A DNA stretch of 64,000 nucleotides, taken from contig NZ_AUBW01000003.1 in the NCBI RefSeq assembly GCF_000429445.1, positions 372,001 to 436,000 on the forward strand, in the 5' to 3' direction. Numbering within the stretch: the first letter of the stretch is position 1; every line of letters starts with the position of its first letter. This document shows, piece by piece, positions 18,992-26,068 of this stretch. The notes beneath the pieces were generated by a model. That model saw only the letters and a list, made by a program, of their open reading frames with translations, was not told the origin of the DNA and did not search any database. A program made the translations under genes and the position numbers. The stretch is from Algoriphagus terrigena DSM 22685 (lineage in GTDB: Bacteria; Bacteroidota; Bacteroidia; Cytophagales; Cyclobacteriaceae).

Positions 18992-19015
18992 AAAAGGGTA
19001 GAAAACTACCCTTTT
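18992..19015 (-). terminator. Terminator of the DUF4412 gene
   Basis: Stem AAAAGGGTAG (18992-19001) with CTACCCTTTT (19006-19015), tetraloop AAAA. On the - strand it is followed by a T-rich run (TTTTTCATTTTTTAC), 13 bp beyond the stop codon region of the DUF4412 gene. Confidence 0.8.
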
Positions 19016-19027
19016 GCTGATCGATTA

Positions 19028-19885
19028 TTAGTTGGAGTCTGCCATCATGTTGGGATAGTCGGACATTTGAAATTTTTGCGAACTACTCGTCTCCAGTTCT
19101 ACGACTTTCATATCGGTGACGGCACCTTCCTTGTCCGTGAAGATCATCTCCATGAAGCTGCCCTTTGGCGCACTGGAAAACATCGAGGAGTAGCGTTCGA
19201 TCGTTTTGCTGGAGACCATCGGGTTACTTTGGGGTGAAAACATTGAAAACCCCTCAATTGGCTTTTCCGTCACCCAATAGTTGCCATCTCCATCTTCTGT
19301 CTTGACAAGATATTCTTCGCAATGATAGCCAAGTATCGTTTTTGAATTCCCAGTCTTGGTGATGCTGTAGTCAGGCTGTTCCATCTGATCTACCGCTTCG
19401 TCATCTACCATTCCCTGTACTTTGTCGTAGTCCATCTTCATGGCCATACTTGATTTTTTGCCCTTGTCTTCCAGCAGGATTACCATTGCCTGGTTTTTGG
19501 AGTCCATGATCGACGTGGTCGTCATATCGGGTTGTTTTGGGTCTGCAAAGGCCATTCCCATGAACTGGGTGTCGTCCGAGAGGAGATACTTTATCCTCAT
19601 CGGATCCTCCGATTTTCCTTTTTTGTCGACACTCGTCACTTCCATTACCATGTAGCCGCTAAACTCATAGGTACTCTCGGTCGGCGCTGGCGTCATCATG
19701 CCTCCCAATAGGCCGTCTATCGCGTTGTTGGTGGCTTTTTCGGAAGATTGTTTGGCTCTGTTGGTGGTGGCATTTTCCACACCCTGCGCAGCTGCGTTTT
19801 GGATTTTTTTTAAAAGCTGGGCCTGAGCCGGAAAAATGGACAGCGACCCAGCAACAACCAGGATACTTAAGATTGATTTTTTCAT
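19028..19885 (-). CDS. Secreted DUF4412-like protein
   Basis: 285 residues with a clean signal peptide (MKKSILSILVVAGSLS … AQA). The body has the DUF4412 style: YLLSDDTQFMGMAF, then DSKNQAMVILLEDKGKKS, and TKTGNSKTILGYHCEEYLVKT. The GYxCxxY stretch is the most conserved-looking part. The function of this family is not established; it is common in Bacteroidota and usually exported. Methionine-rich. It stands alone between its own terminator and a heptad island. Confidence 0.8.
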   Translation of the reverse strand: MKKSILSILVVAGSLSIFPAQAQLLKKIQNAAAQGVENATTNRAKQSSEKATNNAIDGLLGGMMTPAPTESTYEFSGYMVMEVTSVDKKGKSEDPMRIKYLLSDDTQFMGMAFADPKQPDMTTTSIMDSKNQAMVILLEDKGKKSSMAMKMDYDKVQGMVDDEAVDQMEQPDYSITKTGNSKTILGYHCEEYLVKTEDGDGNYWVTEKPIEGFSMFSPQSNPMVSSKTIERYSSMFSSAPKGSFMEMIFTDKEGAVTDMKVVELETSSSQKFQMSDYPNMMADSN

Positions 19886-19943
19886 GATCTAGTAAGTTAA
19901 AAATTCGACTCAATTTCCTAAAAATGAGCCGGATAAAAAAGAG

Positions 19944-19999
19944 TTGACAGCATTCAGTTTGCAGCTTACAACCTGTTCATTGCAAACCGCTCACTGGCT
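19944..19999. repeat. Heptad-phased repeat island C
   Basis: TTGACAG, CATTCAG, TTTGCAG, CTTACAA (19944-19971), core CAG/CAA at the end of each unit, then four less regular 7-mers running to the fmt stop codon (TGA, bases 19999-20001 on the - strand). Core sequence similar to island A, including an apparent change of orientation halfway. Confidence 0.65.
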
Positions 20000-20940
20000 C
20001 ACAGCTTCATGCCTCTGAGCAGATCTTGGATAGCCATTCGTTTTTTGCCCTCTAGTTGGAGTTCGAGCACTTCCAAGGTGCCGGATCCTGTCTGAAATTT
20101 CAAAAACGTTTTCCCGTCTGACTGCCATTCTCCGGGTTGTTTTTCGGACATGTTCCTGTCTGAAAATCCCGACTTGAAGATCTTGCAGCTCTTACCCTGA
20201 AATTCCGTCCAGGCGGCAGGATAGGGGGACAATCCGCGGATCAGATTGTGGATTGACTCAGCTGAGTTTGTCCAGTCAATCTTGCCTGTTTCTTTGAAGA
20301 TCTTCGGGGCATGGTGGAGGGCTTTGGACTCGTCCTGTACGCTCGGATTGACTTCGTTCGTAGAGATTGCCTCGACCGTTTTAACTACTAGCTCAGCGCC
20401 GATGGTCATCAGTTTTTCATACACTGAGCCGAGGTCGTCTTCCGCGAGGATAGGGACTTTTTCCTGGAAAATGATACTCCCGGTGTCGATCTCATGCTTT
20501 AGAAAAAATGTCGTGACTCCGGTCTCGGTTTCTCCGTTGATGATGGCCCAATTGATCGGGGCGGCACCGCGATAGTTGGGAAGTAAGGAAGCGTGGAGGT
20601 TGAATGTGCCCAAAGGCGGCATATTCCAAACCGCTTCGGGAAGCATCCGAAAGGCAACGACGATCTGGAGATCGGCCTTGAGTTCTCGAAGCTCCTGCTG
20701 GAATTCCGGGCTTTTCAGGTTAGTTGGCTGGAGGATGTGCAGGCCGAGTTTCTCTGCCGCTTCTTTGACGGGCGAACCGACCAATTTCTGCCCTCGGCCC
20801 TGAGGCTTGTCAGGTGCGGTGATGACGCCGACGACATTCCATCCGTTTTCGACGAGTTTTTCAAGTGCAGGCACGGCAAATTCCGGCGTGCCCATGTAGA
20901 TGATTCGGAGGTTTTTTCCTTTTACTTCAGTATTCAACAT
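19999..20940 (-). CDS. fmt: Methionyl-tRNA formyltransferase
   Basis: 313 residues. It formylates initiator Met-tRNA using 10-formyltetrahydrofolate. Motifs: IIYMGTPEFAVPALEKL at the N-terminus, LHASLLPNYRGAAPINWAI around residue 110 (the N-H-D formyl-transfer site region), and FLKHEIDTGSI. A C-terminal OB-like tRNA-binding domain has RGLSPYPAAWTEF. The extra N-terminal residues MLNTEVKG precede the usual start point and are encoded within heptad island D; no other ATG/GTG gives an intact N-terminus. folA is on the same strand about 2 kb downstream. Confidence 0.94.
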   Translation of the reverse strand: MLNTEVKGKNLRIIYMGTPEFAVPALEKLVENGWNVVGVITAPDKPQGRGQKLVGSPVKEAAEKLGLHILQPTNLKSPEFQQELRELKADLQIVVAFRMLPEAVWNMPPLGTFNLHASLLPNYRGAAPINWAIINGETETGVTTFFLKHEIDTGSIIFQEKVPILAEDDLGSVYEKLMTIGAELVVKTVEAISTNEVNPSVQDESKALHHAPKIFKETGKIDWTNSAESIHNLIRGLSPYPAAWTEFQGKSCKIFKSGFSDRNMSEKQPGEWQSDGKTFLKFQTGSGTLEVLELQLEGKKRMAIQDLLRGMKL

Positions 20941-20965
20941 TCAGTGTTCGATGTGCGATATTACG
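20924..20965. repeat. Heptad-phased repeat island D overlapping the fmt start
   Basis: Six consecutive 7-mers on the + strand: ACTTCAG, TATTCAA, CATTCAG, TGTTCGA, TGTGCGA, TATTACG, core NNTTCRA. The fmt start codon (reverse complement of CAT at 20938-20940) is the beginning of the third unit, so units one and two encode the first fmt residues. Confidence 0.8.
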
Positions 20966-21046
20966 TCAATCCTAATCTCGTGTTTATTAAACACTTCGTA
21001 ATCGACTTTCTATATTCGTTGTATTTTATACAAGTTTGTTAGATTC

Positions 21047-21337
21047 TTAAAACTCAATAGAGATTTTAACCTTTCCGCCCAATCCTTTTTCCACGATTTC
21101 ATAGAGTGTTTTCAGAGTCAGATTGCTGCCGTTATTCTCGATTCTTGAGATATAAGCTCTATTTTTATCAACCAAATCTGCAAGTTGTTCTTGGGTCATC
21201 TTTTTCTCTTCACGGACCTTTTTTAACATCAAGCCAATTTTGAACGACTCAAAATCCCGATCTAACCCGTCTCTTCTGGGAGTTCCCTTTTCTCCATAGA
21301 TCTCGTCCTTGATAGTACTCCACGATTTAGTGCTCAT
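21047..21337 (-). CDS. higA: HigA-like XRE antitoxin
   Basis: 96 residues. It has a C-terminal XRE helix-turn-helix: LKKVREEKKMTQEQLADLV, the recognition helix NRAYISRIENNG, then LTLKTLYEIVEKGLGGK. The N-terminus (about 35 residues, charged) probably wraps the toxin. It would neutralise the upstream toxin and repress the shared promoter. The toxin gene precedes it by 9 bp on the same strand, the order of higBA systems. AT-rich compared with fmt and namZ, consistent with transfer. Confidence 0.85.
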   Translation of the reverse strand: MSTKSWSTIKDEIYGEKGTPRRDGLDRDFESFKIGLMLKKVREEKKMTQEQLADLVDKNRAYISRIENNGSNLTLKTLYEIVEKGLGGKVKISIEF

Positions 21338-21346
21338 AATTTCCCG

Positions 21347-21694
21347 TTATTTGATTTTATTTTCTTCGAAATACTCATCCATTAACTTTGAAGCTTTTTC
21401 GATTTCCTTGACTGGAGTTTTTTGTGATTTTTTCTGAAATCCGTTTAACAGAATTACTAATCTGCCTTTGTCAAAAAAGCAAAACACCCTCCAGATGTTT
21501 GAACCAAGTTGAATCCTTGCTTCAAATAATCCTTTTTTAGTTTTAATGGCCTTTAGGTAGGTTTCAGGAATCCTTTCTAAAGTTTCAATTGCTTCGATCA
21601 CCTTAAAGATCTTATTCTGAACCTTCTCTGGTTGATTTTTTACAAAGACTTCAAAATAGTCTTTGTAAACTACTACCTCTCGGATCTTTTCCAT
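21347..21694 (-). CDS. higB: HigB/RelE-superfamily toxin (phage Gp49-like)
   Basis: 115 residues. It resembles the phage-derived Gp49-like/HigB family: EVVVYKDYFEVFVKN at the N-terminus, then LKAIKTKKGLFEARIQL, NIWRVFCFFDKGRLVILLNGF, and KKSQKTPVKEIEKASKLMDEY at the C-terminus. Such toxins are ribosome-dependent mRNA endonucleases; the basic and aromatic residues of GLFEARI, WRVF and F-Q-K-K-S correspond to the usual active-site region. First gene of the pair; its start lies 5 nt downstream of a perfect -7 hexamer-type element, implying a leaderless transcript. Confidence 0.85.
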   Translation of the reverse strand: MEKIREVVVYKDYFEVFVKNQPEKVQNKIFKVIEAIETLERIPETYLKAIKTKKGLFEARIQLGSNIWRVFCFFDKGRLVILLNGFQKKSQKTPVKEIEKASKLMDEYFEENKIK

Positions 21695-21699
21695 TTTGA

Positions 21700-21720
21700 C
21701 AAATGTAACTTAAAAGTAAC
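21700..21720 (-). promoter_or_regulatory. Putative -7 box and direct-repeat operator of higBA
   Basis: On the - strand TACATTTG (21700-21707) matches the Bacteroidota -7 consensus TAnnTTTG exactly. On the + strand two GTAAC direct repeats (21705-21709, 21716-21720) lie 11 bp apart, one overlapping the -7 box, as expected for an autorepressor site. No convincing -33 element was found. Confidence 0.45.
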
Positions 21721-21799
21721 AAAAATTGATTTGAAGATAGATCGGGTTTTGTTTAAAAATAAAAAACACGTTAGCCCAGATGAATTTTAGATTTTCAAA

Positions 21800-22981
21800 T
21801 CACTTGTAAATCAGATATTTATCTCTTTTCGTTTTGTACGCATCCAATCCAGCCTTCCAGCTTTCCCGAATTTCAGCCTCGCTTTTTCCGGTCAAGATCT
21901 GCTTTTTTAGCTCGTCGGTGCCGACCAGCGTATTGAAATAGTTGTTAAAAAACTTCTCTTTCATGCCTGACTTGCCATAGGCGTCAAGCAGGTATTTAAG
22001 CGTAAAGTGATGGTCCATCGATTCTCCTCTCAGATCCACACCGTAGCAGAGTTCGTCTTGAAGCGGTGGAGTCTTGGACATGCCGTCTATGCTGACGGGT
22101 GTAAAGGTGAAGTCGCCAAATTTTGGGTCAGGATAACCATACACCTGAAAAGGAAAATAGGTGCCGCGTCCGAGCGAAACAACCGTGCCTTCAAATAGAC
22201 AGGTGCTCGGGTAGAGCTTGATCGAGAGATCGCTTGGAAGATTCGGAGATGGCTTCACCGGAAGATTGTAAGGCATCGAGTGCGTCCAGTTGGCTACGGG
22301 AATCACTTCCAAATCTACCGTCAAACCGCCTTTGAGCCATTTTTCCCCGTTGATCATTTGTGCGAGTTCGCCGACTGTCAGCCCGTGGACAATCGGGATG
22401 TTGTGCATTCCGACAAAGGATTCGAAGCCGGGTTTCAACATCGGCCCGTCGATATAGGCGCCGTTCGGATTGGGCCGGTCAAAGATGATGACCTTTTTCC
22501 CCTGCTCGGCACAAGCTTCCATCACATAATGCATGGTGCTGATATAGGTGTAAAATCGCGTTCCGACATCTTGAAGGTCAAAGATCACCACATCCAGATC
22601 GGCGATCTGGGCGGCACTTGGCTTCTTGTTGTTTCCATAAAGGGAAACGATGGGAATTCCCGTCTTTTGATCAATGCTGTTGTCCACTTTTTCGCCGGCG
22701 TCTGCTGTGCCGCGGAATCCATGTTCCGGAACGAAAACCTTCTTGACTTGAATGCCTTTCTCCAAAAGAAAATCCACCACATGCTTGTTGGCTGATTGGG
22801 GCATGATGCTGGTTTGGTTGCCGACAACCCCAACTTTTTTCCCCTCCAAAAGCGGAAGGTAAAGTTCGGACTGTTCTGCACCGGTCAGAATGGGCTGCTG
22901 AGAAAAGCTAAACTGAGCCGAACAAAGGGTAAGTGAAAACGCCAAAAAGTAAATCAGGAATGAATTTTTCGTTTGCTTCAT
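21800..22981 (-). CDS. namZ: Exo-beta-N-acetylmuramidase NamZ-like (DUF1343) protein
   Basis: 393 residues with an N-terminal signal peptide (FLIYFLAFSLTLCSAQFSFS). DUF1343 proteins include NamZ, which removes terminal N-acetylmuramic acid from peptidoglycan fragments. Typical stretches seen: KKVGVVGNQTSIM, KKVFVPEHGFRGTADAGE, FDLQDVGTRFYTYISTMHYVMEA, DRPNPNGAYIDGPML, MHNIPIVHGLTVGELA, and NLPSDLSIKLYPSTCLFEGT. It should act outside the cytoplasm in cell-wall recycling. The divergent neighbour begins only 40 bp upstream. The name rests on recognising the family, not on tested activity. Confidence 0.9.
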   Translation of the reverse strand: MKQTKNSFLIYFLAFSLTLCSAQFSFSQQPILTGAEQSELYLPLLEGKKVGVVGNQTSIMPQSANKHVVDFLLEKGIQVKKVFVPEHGFRGTADAGEKVDNSIDQKTGIPIVSLYGNNKKPSAAQIADLDVVIFDLQDVGTRFYTYISTMHYVMEACAEQGKKVIIFDRPNPNGAYIDGPMLKPGFESFVGMHNIPIVHGLTVGELAQMINGEKWLKGGLTVDLEVIPVANWTHSMPYNLPVKPSPNLPSDLSIKLYPSTCLFEGTVVSLGRGTYFPFQVYGYPDPKFGDFTFTPVSIDGMSKTPPLQDELCYGVDLRGESMDHHFTLKYLLDAYGKSGMKEKFFNNYFNTLVGTDELKKQILTGKSEAEIRESWKAGLDAYKTKRDKYLIYK

Positions 22982-23021
22982 GCTATTTTGCGGGGATTTC
23001 CAGACAAATTAATACAAGCCC

Positions 23022-24239
23022 TTGAACCTTTCCTATTTCATTGCCAAAAGAATCAGTTTCAAGCAGGCCGGAGGGTTTTCGGGGACTATCCACCGGATAG
23101 CCGTTGGAAGCCTGGCCTTGGGACTGGGTGTGTCGATCTTGGCTTTTATGGTGTTGGGCGGATTTCAGGACACTGTTTCCGAGCGGGTTTTTGGCTTTAC
23201 GGGCCACTACCAAGTTCAGCGGTTTCAGATGAGCAATGCCTTCGAAGAAGCTCCTTTTTCGCTCAATTCGGAATTCATCCAAAACTCGGAGAAACTCAAT
23301 TTTCTGACCCGGATCCAGTCTTTTGCCCACAAAGCAGCACTGCTCAAGGGTGACGATGAAGTGGAAGGGATTCTGATGAAGGGAGTGGGGAAGGACTTTG
23401 ACACCCTGGCTTTTTCGGAGTATCTCGTGGAGGGCAGGATGCTTCATGTGCCGGATTCTGGTGTGAGCAATGAGGTGATGCTCAGCAGCTTGATCGCAAA
23501 TAAACTGACGCTGGAAGTTGGAGATAAGGTCACCATGTACTTCGTGCAAAATCCTCCGCGGTTCAGAAGGGTAGAGGTCGTGGGAATCTTCGAGACTTAT
23601 CTCGAAAACTTTGACGAAAAGATCGTGGTGGGGGAACTTCAGACGATCCGAAACCTTAACGGCTGGACTCAAGACCAGGTGGGCGGCTTGGAGATTTTCG
23701 TGGATGATCCGAAGAAGACGGAGACCTATTTTCCCCTCATCGAAGACCAAATGGATCTCAATCTCAAGCTGGTCAATAGCCGAGACAGGTTTTTGGAGAT
23801 CTTTGACTGGTTGACTTTGTTGGATACTAATGTAGTGGTATTTGTTTCCCTCATCGGCTTTGTGGCGATCTTCAACATGGGTGCAATCCTATTTATCCTC
23901 ATCATGGAGCGGACGCAGATGATCGGATTGCTGAAGGCTATGGGCGCCAGAAATAATCAAATTCGGAAAATATTTTTCTGGAACGGCATGAAGATTCTGG
24001 GGAGAGGCTTGATCTTGGGAAACTTGATCGGAATCGGGATCGGCTTTTTGCAATATCAGTTCAGGCTGGTGCCACTCGATGCGGCCAGTTATTACATGAG
24101 CTATGTGCCGATTGAATGGAACTGGCCGGTCTTTTTAGCATTAAATGTCGGGATCGCGCTCTTGACTTCCTTGGTGTTGTGGATTCCGGTGATGGTGATC
24201 TCCAGGATTGACCCGATCAAATCGATTCGGTTCGATTGA
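23022..24239 (+). CDS. LolC/LolE-like ABC transporter permease (FtsX fold)
   Basis: 405 residues from a TTG start at 23022; no ATG or GTG gives the full N-terminus NLSYFIAKRISFKQAGG. Layout: first membrane helix (IAVGSLALGLGVSILAFMVLGG), a roughly 220-residue periplasmic MacB-like domain with VGDKVTMYFV and RRVEVVGIFET, then three C-terminal helices with GLLKAMGARNNQIRKIFFWNG between the first two, as in FtsX permeases. LolCE proteins hand lipoproteins to the outer-membrane pathway, but no ATPase gene is adjacent, so the substrate is open. Its 3' end overlaps the convergent glycosyltransferase gene by 23 bp. Confidence 0.88.
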   Translation: MNLSYFIAKRISFKQAGGFSGTIHRIAVGSLALGLGVSILAFMVLGGFQDTVSERVFGFTGHYQVQRFQMSNAFEEAPFSLNSEFIQNSEKLNFLTRIQSFAHKAALLKGDDEVEGILMKGVGKDFDTLAFSEYLVEGRMLHVPDSGVSNEVMLSSLIANKLTLEVGDKVTMYFVQNPPRFRRVEVVGIFETYLENFDEKIVVGELQTIRNLNGWTQDQVGGLEIFVDDPKKTETYFPLIEDQMDLNLKLVNSRDRFLEIFDWLTLLDTNVVVFVSLIGFVAIFNMGAILFILIMERTQMIGLLKAMGARNNQIRKIFFWNGMKILGRGLILGNLIGIGIGFLQYQFRLVPLDAASYYMSYVPIEWNWPVFLALNVGIALLTSLVLWIPVMVISRIDPIKSIRFD

Positions 24240-24969
24240 GTCGGTAGGGAGAAAAGATGCTCTTGATCTTCATCCAGATTACCCCCAAAACCGCTTCTTT
24301 GAAGATCCCGGAACTCATCTTGGATGCTCCCTTTGTACGGTCGGTGAAGATAATCGGAACCTCGATAATCTTGAATCCCAACTTCCAGGCCGTGAATTTC
24401 ATCTCGATCTGAAAGGCGTAGCCAATGAATTTCACTTCCTTCAATCTAATTCCATCCAACACACTTCTGTGGTAGCATTTGAAGCCCGCCGTGGCGTCCT
24501 TGACTGGCAGACCGGTGATAAAATTGACATAGACGCTGGCGAAATAGGACATCAAAACCCGTCCGATCGGCCAATTCACCACGTTAACTCCGGTGATGTA
24601 TCGGGATCCAATAGCCAAGTCGTAATCTCTTCCCTTCACCGCCTCGTAGAGTCGGACTAAATCCTTTGGGTCGTGGGAAAAATCGCAGTCCATCTCAAAG
24701 ATAAAGTCGTAGGATCGGTCTAGAGCCCACTTGAACCCGGCGATATAGGCGGTGCCAAGACCAAGTTTTCCGGTCCGCTCCATCAGGTGAAGTCGGTCAG
24801 GATAAGCCTGTTGGAGGGATTTGACGATAGCTCCGGTGCCGTCTGGCGAGCCGTCGTCGATGACCAACAGCTCAAAATTACCGCTCAACTCCATCACCGC
24901 CCGTACCATGTCGCGGATATTTTCCAGCTCATTGTAGGTTGGGATGATGACGAGTTTTCGGTGGGTCAT
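24217..24969 (-). CDS. Dolichyl-phosphate-mannose-synthase-like glycosyltransferase (GT2)
   Basis: 250 residues. GT2 fold of the DPM1 type: LVIIPTYNELENIRDMV (nucleotide-sugar site), VIDDGSPDGTGAIVK, RTGKLGLGTAYIAGF, the metal-binding DCD of FEMDCDFSHDP, and VNFITGLPVKDATAGFKCY. It has no C-terminal membrane domain, as in short DPM synthases. It should make a polyprenyl-phosphate-linked sugar used for protein or envelope glycosylation. The last 23 bp overlap the 3' end of the convergent permease gene. Confidence 0.93.
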   Translation of the reverse strand: MTHRKLVIIPTYNELENIRDMVRAVMELSGNFELLVIDDGSPDGTGAIVKSLQQAYPDRLHLMERTGKLGLGTAYIAGFKWALDRSYDFIFEMDCDFSHDPKDLVRLYEAVKGRDYDLAIGSRYITGVNVVNWPIGRVLMSYFASVYVNFITGLPVKDATAGFKCYHRSVLDGIRLKEVKFIGYAFQIEMKFTAWKLGFKIIEVPIIFTDRTKGASKMSSGIFKEAVLGVIWMKIKSIFSPYRLNRTESI

Positions 24970-25067
24970 AGTGCTATCAAAGGCTAAAAGTAAGGTTTAA
25001 GGCGGATTTTTTGAAGAATGGCCGTTGTGAATTTTGCTTAAAAGCTAGTTTTACGAAAAAATCACCC

Positions 25068-25952
25068 ATGACACAACTCGTCGCTATTGTTAGTTATTTG
25101 TCTGTCGGAGCGTACGATACCGACACGGTGGATGAGGACCAGATACTTTCCTCTATTTTGAGCAAACTCGACATCGACCATGAGATTCAGATCTGGTCAG
25201 ATCCCGAGGTGGATTGGAGTCGATTCAGCCATTTACTATTAAAGTCTCCCTGGGACTATTTTGACTACTATCCGGAGTTCTTGAAATGGATTGATAAGAT
25301 CAAAGGATTGGGAATTCCTGTATTGAATGATCTGAATACGGTCATTTGGAATTCGAGCAAGGAGTACCTGCTGGAAATTGAGCAAGCCGGTTTTCCTGTG
25401 ATATCGGGGATGATCTTGCCGCAGGGGAGTGTTCCTGACTTGCAGGAAATCCAGAAGAAGGTCAATTCAGAGACGATTGTCGTCAAGCCTTTGGTCAGCG
25501 GAGGTGCAAAAAACACGGTGAAGATTCCGGTTAGCAAATGGGCCGAATTTGAGGAGAAAGTGGGTCAGCTCGTTCAAGAGGAGGACTTTTTGGTACAGCC
25601 CTTCATTTCCGAAGTCGCTGAAGTGGGCGAGTATTCATTGATTTTCTTCAATCGAAGGTTTTCCCATGCGGTGTTGAAGACGCCTGCGAAAGCTGATTTT
25701 CGTGTGCAGCACTACTTCGGAGGCACCATTCAGGAGATCGAGCCGAGTCAGGCAATGCTGGATTCCTGTCAGAAGTTGATTGATCAATATGGTGCCAAGA
25801 CGCTCTATGGTCGAGTAGACGGTGTAGAGATTGATGGGGTTTTCCATTTGATGGAGCTGGAGCTGATCGAGCCATATCTGTTTTTGGCTTTATCCGACAA
25901 GGCGATTCCAAACTATGAGGCGGCGCTGAAGGAGAGGCTTTTGGGCAAGTAG
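25068..25952 (+). CDS. ATP-grasp family protein, substrate unknown
   Basis: 294 residues from ATG 25068; the frame is open further up, but those residues look non-coding. The fold is suggested by LKSPWDYFDYYPEFLKWID, then the ATP-binding run IVVKPLVSGGAKNTVKI, LVQPFISEVAEVGEYSL, and VDGVEIDGVFHLMELELIEPYLF, which supplies the acidic metal ligands. This layout recalls RimK/glutathione-synthetase-like enzymes that join an amine to a carboxylate through an acyl phosphate. Neither partner is evident from neighbours. Cytosolic. Confidence 0.8.
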   Translation: MTQLVAIVSYLSVGAYDTDTVDEDQILSSILSKLDIDHEIQIWSDPEVDWSRFSHLLLKSPWDYFDYYPEFLKWIDKIKGLGIPVLNDLNTVIWNSSKEYLLEIEQAGFPVISGMILPQGSVPDLQEIQKKVNSETIVVKPLVSGGAKNTVKIPVSKWAEFEEKVGQLVQEEDFLVQPFISEVAEVGEYSLIFFNRRFSHAVLKTPAKADFRVQHYFGGTIQEIEPSQAMLDSCQKLIDQYGAKTLYGRVDGVEIDGVFHLMELELIEPYLFLALSDKAIPNYEAALKERLLGK

Positions 25953-25978
25953 AACGCCCTTGTCTTTCATACCGCTGA

Positions 25979-25999
25979 GTTCCAACTTCCGGCTTCCGC
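25979..25999. repeat. Short heptad-phased repeat island H
   Basis: Three 7-mers GTTCCAA, CTTCCGG, CTTCCGC with the core NTTCCNN. Too short to be certain alone, but matches the style of the other islands. Confidence 0.4.
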
Positions 26000-26068
26000 T
26001 CAAATTTCCTTTGCTGCTCTGGGCTTTCGGAGTTAATTTCCACCCCAATTACTTATTCTCAAAATTTT

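Noticed and set aside
22280..22795. 171-codon frame opposite namZ
   Set aside because: No motif; the opposite strand encodes a clear DUF1343 protein.
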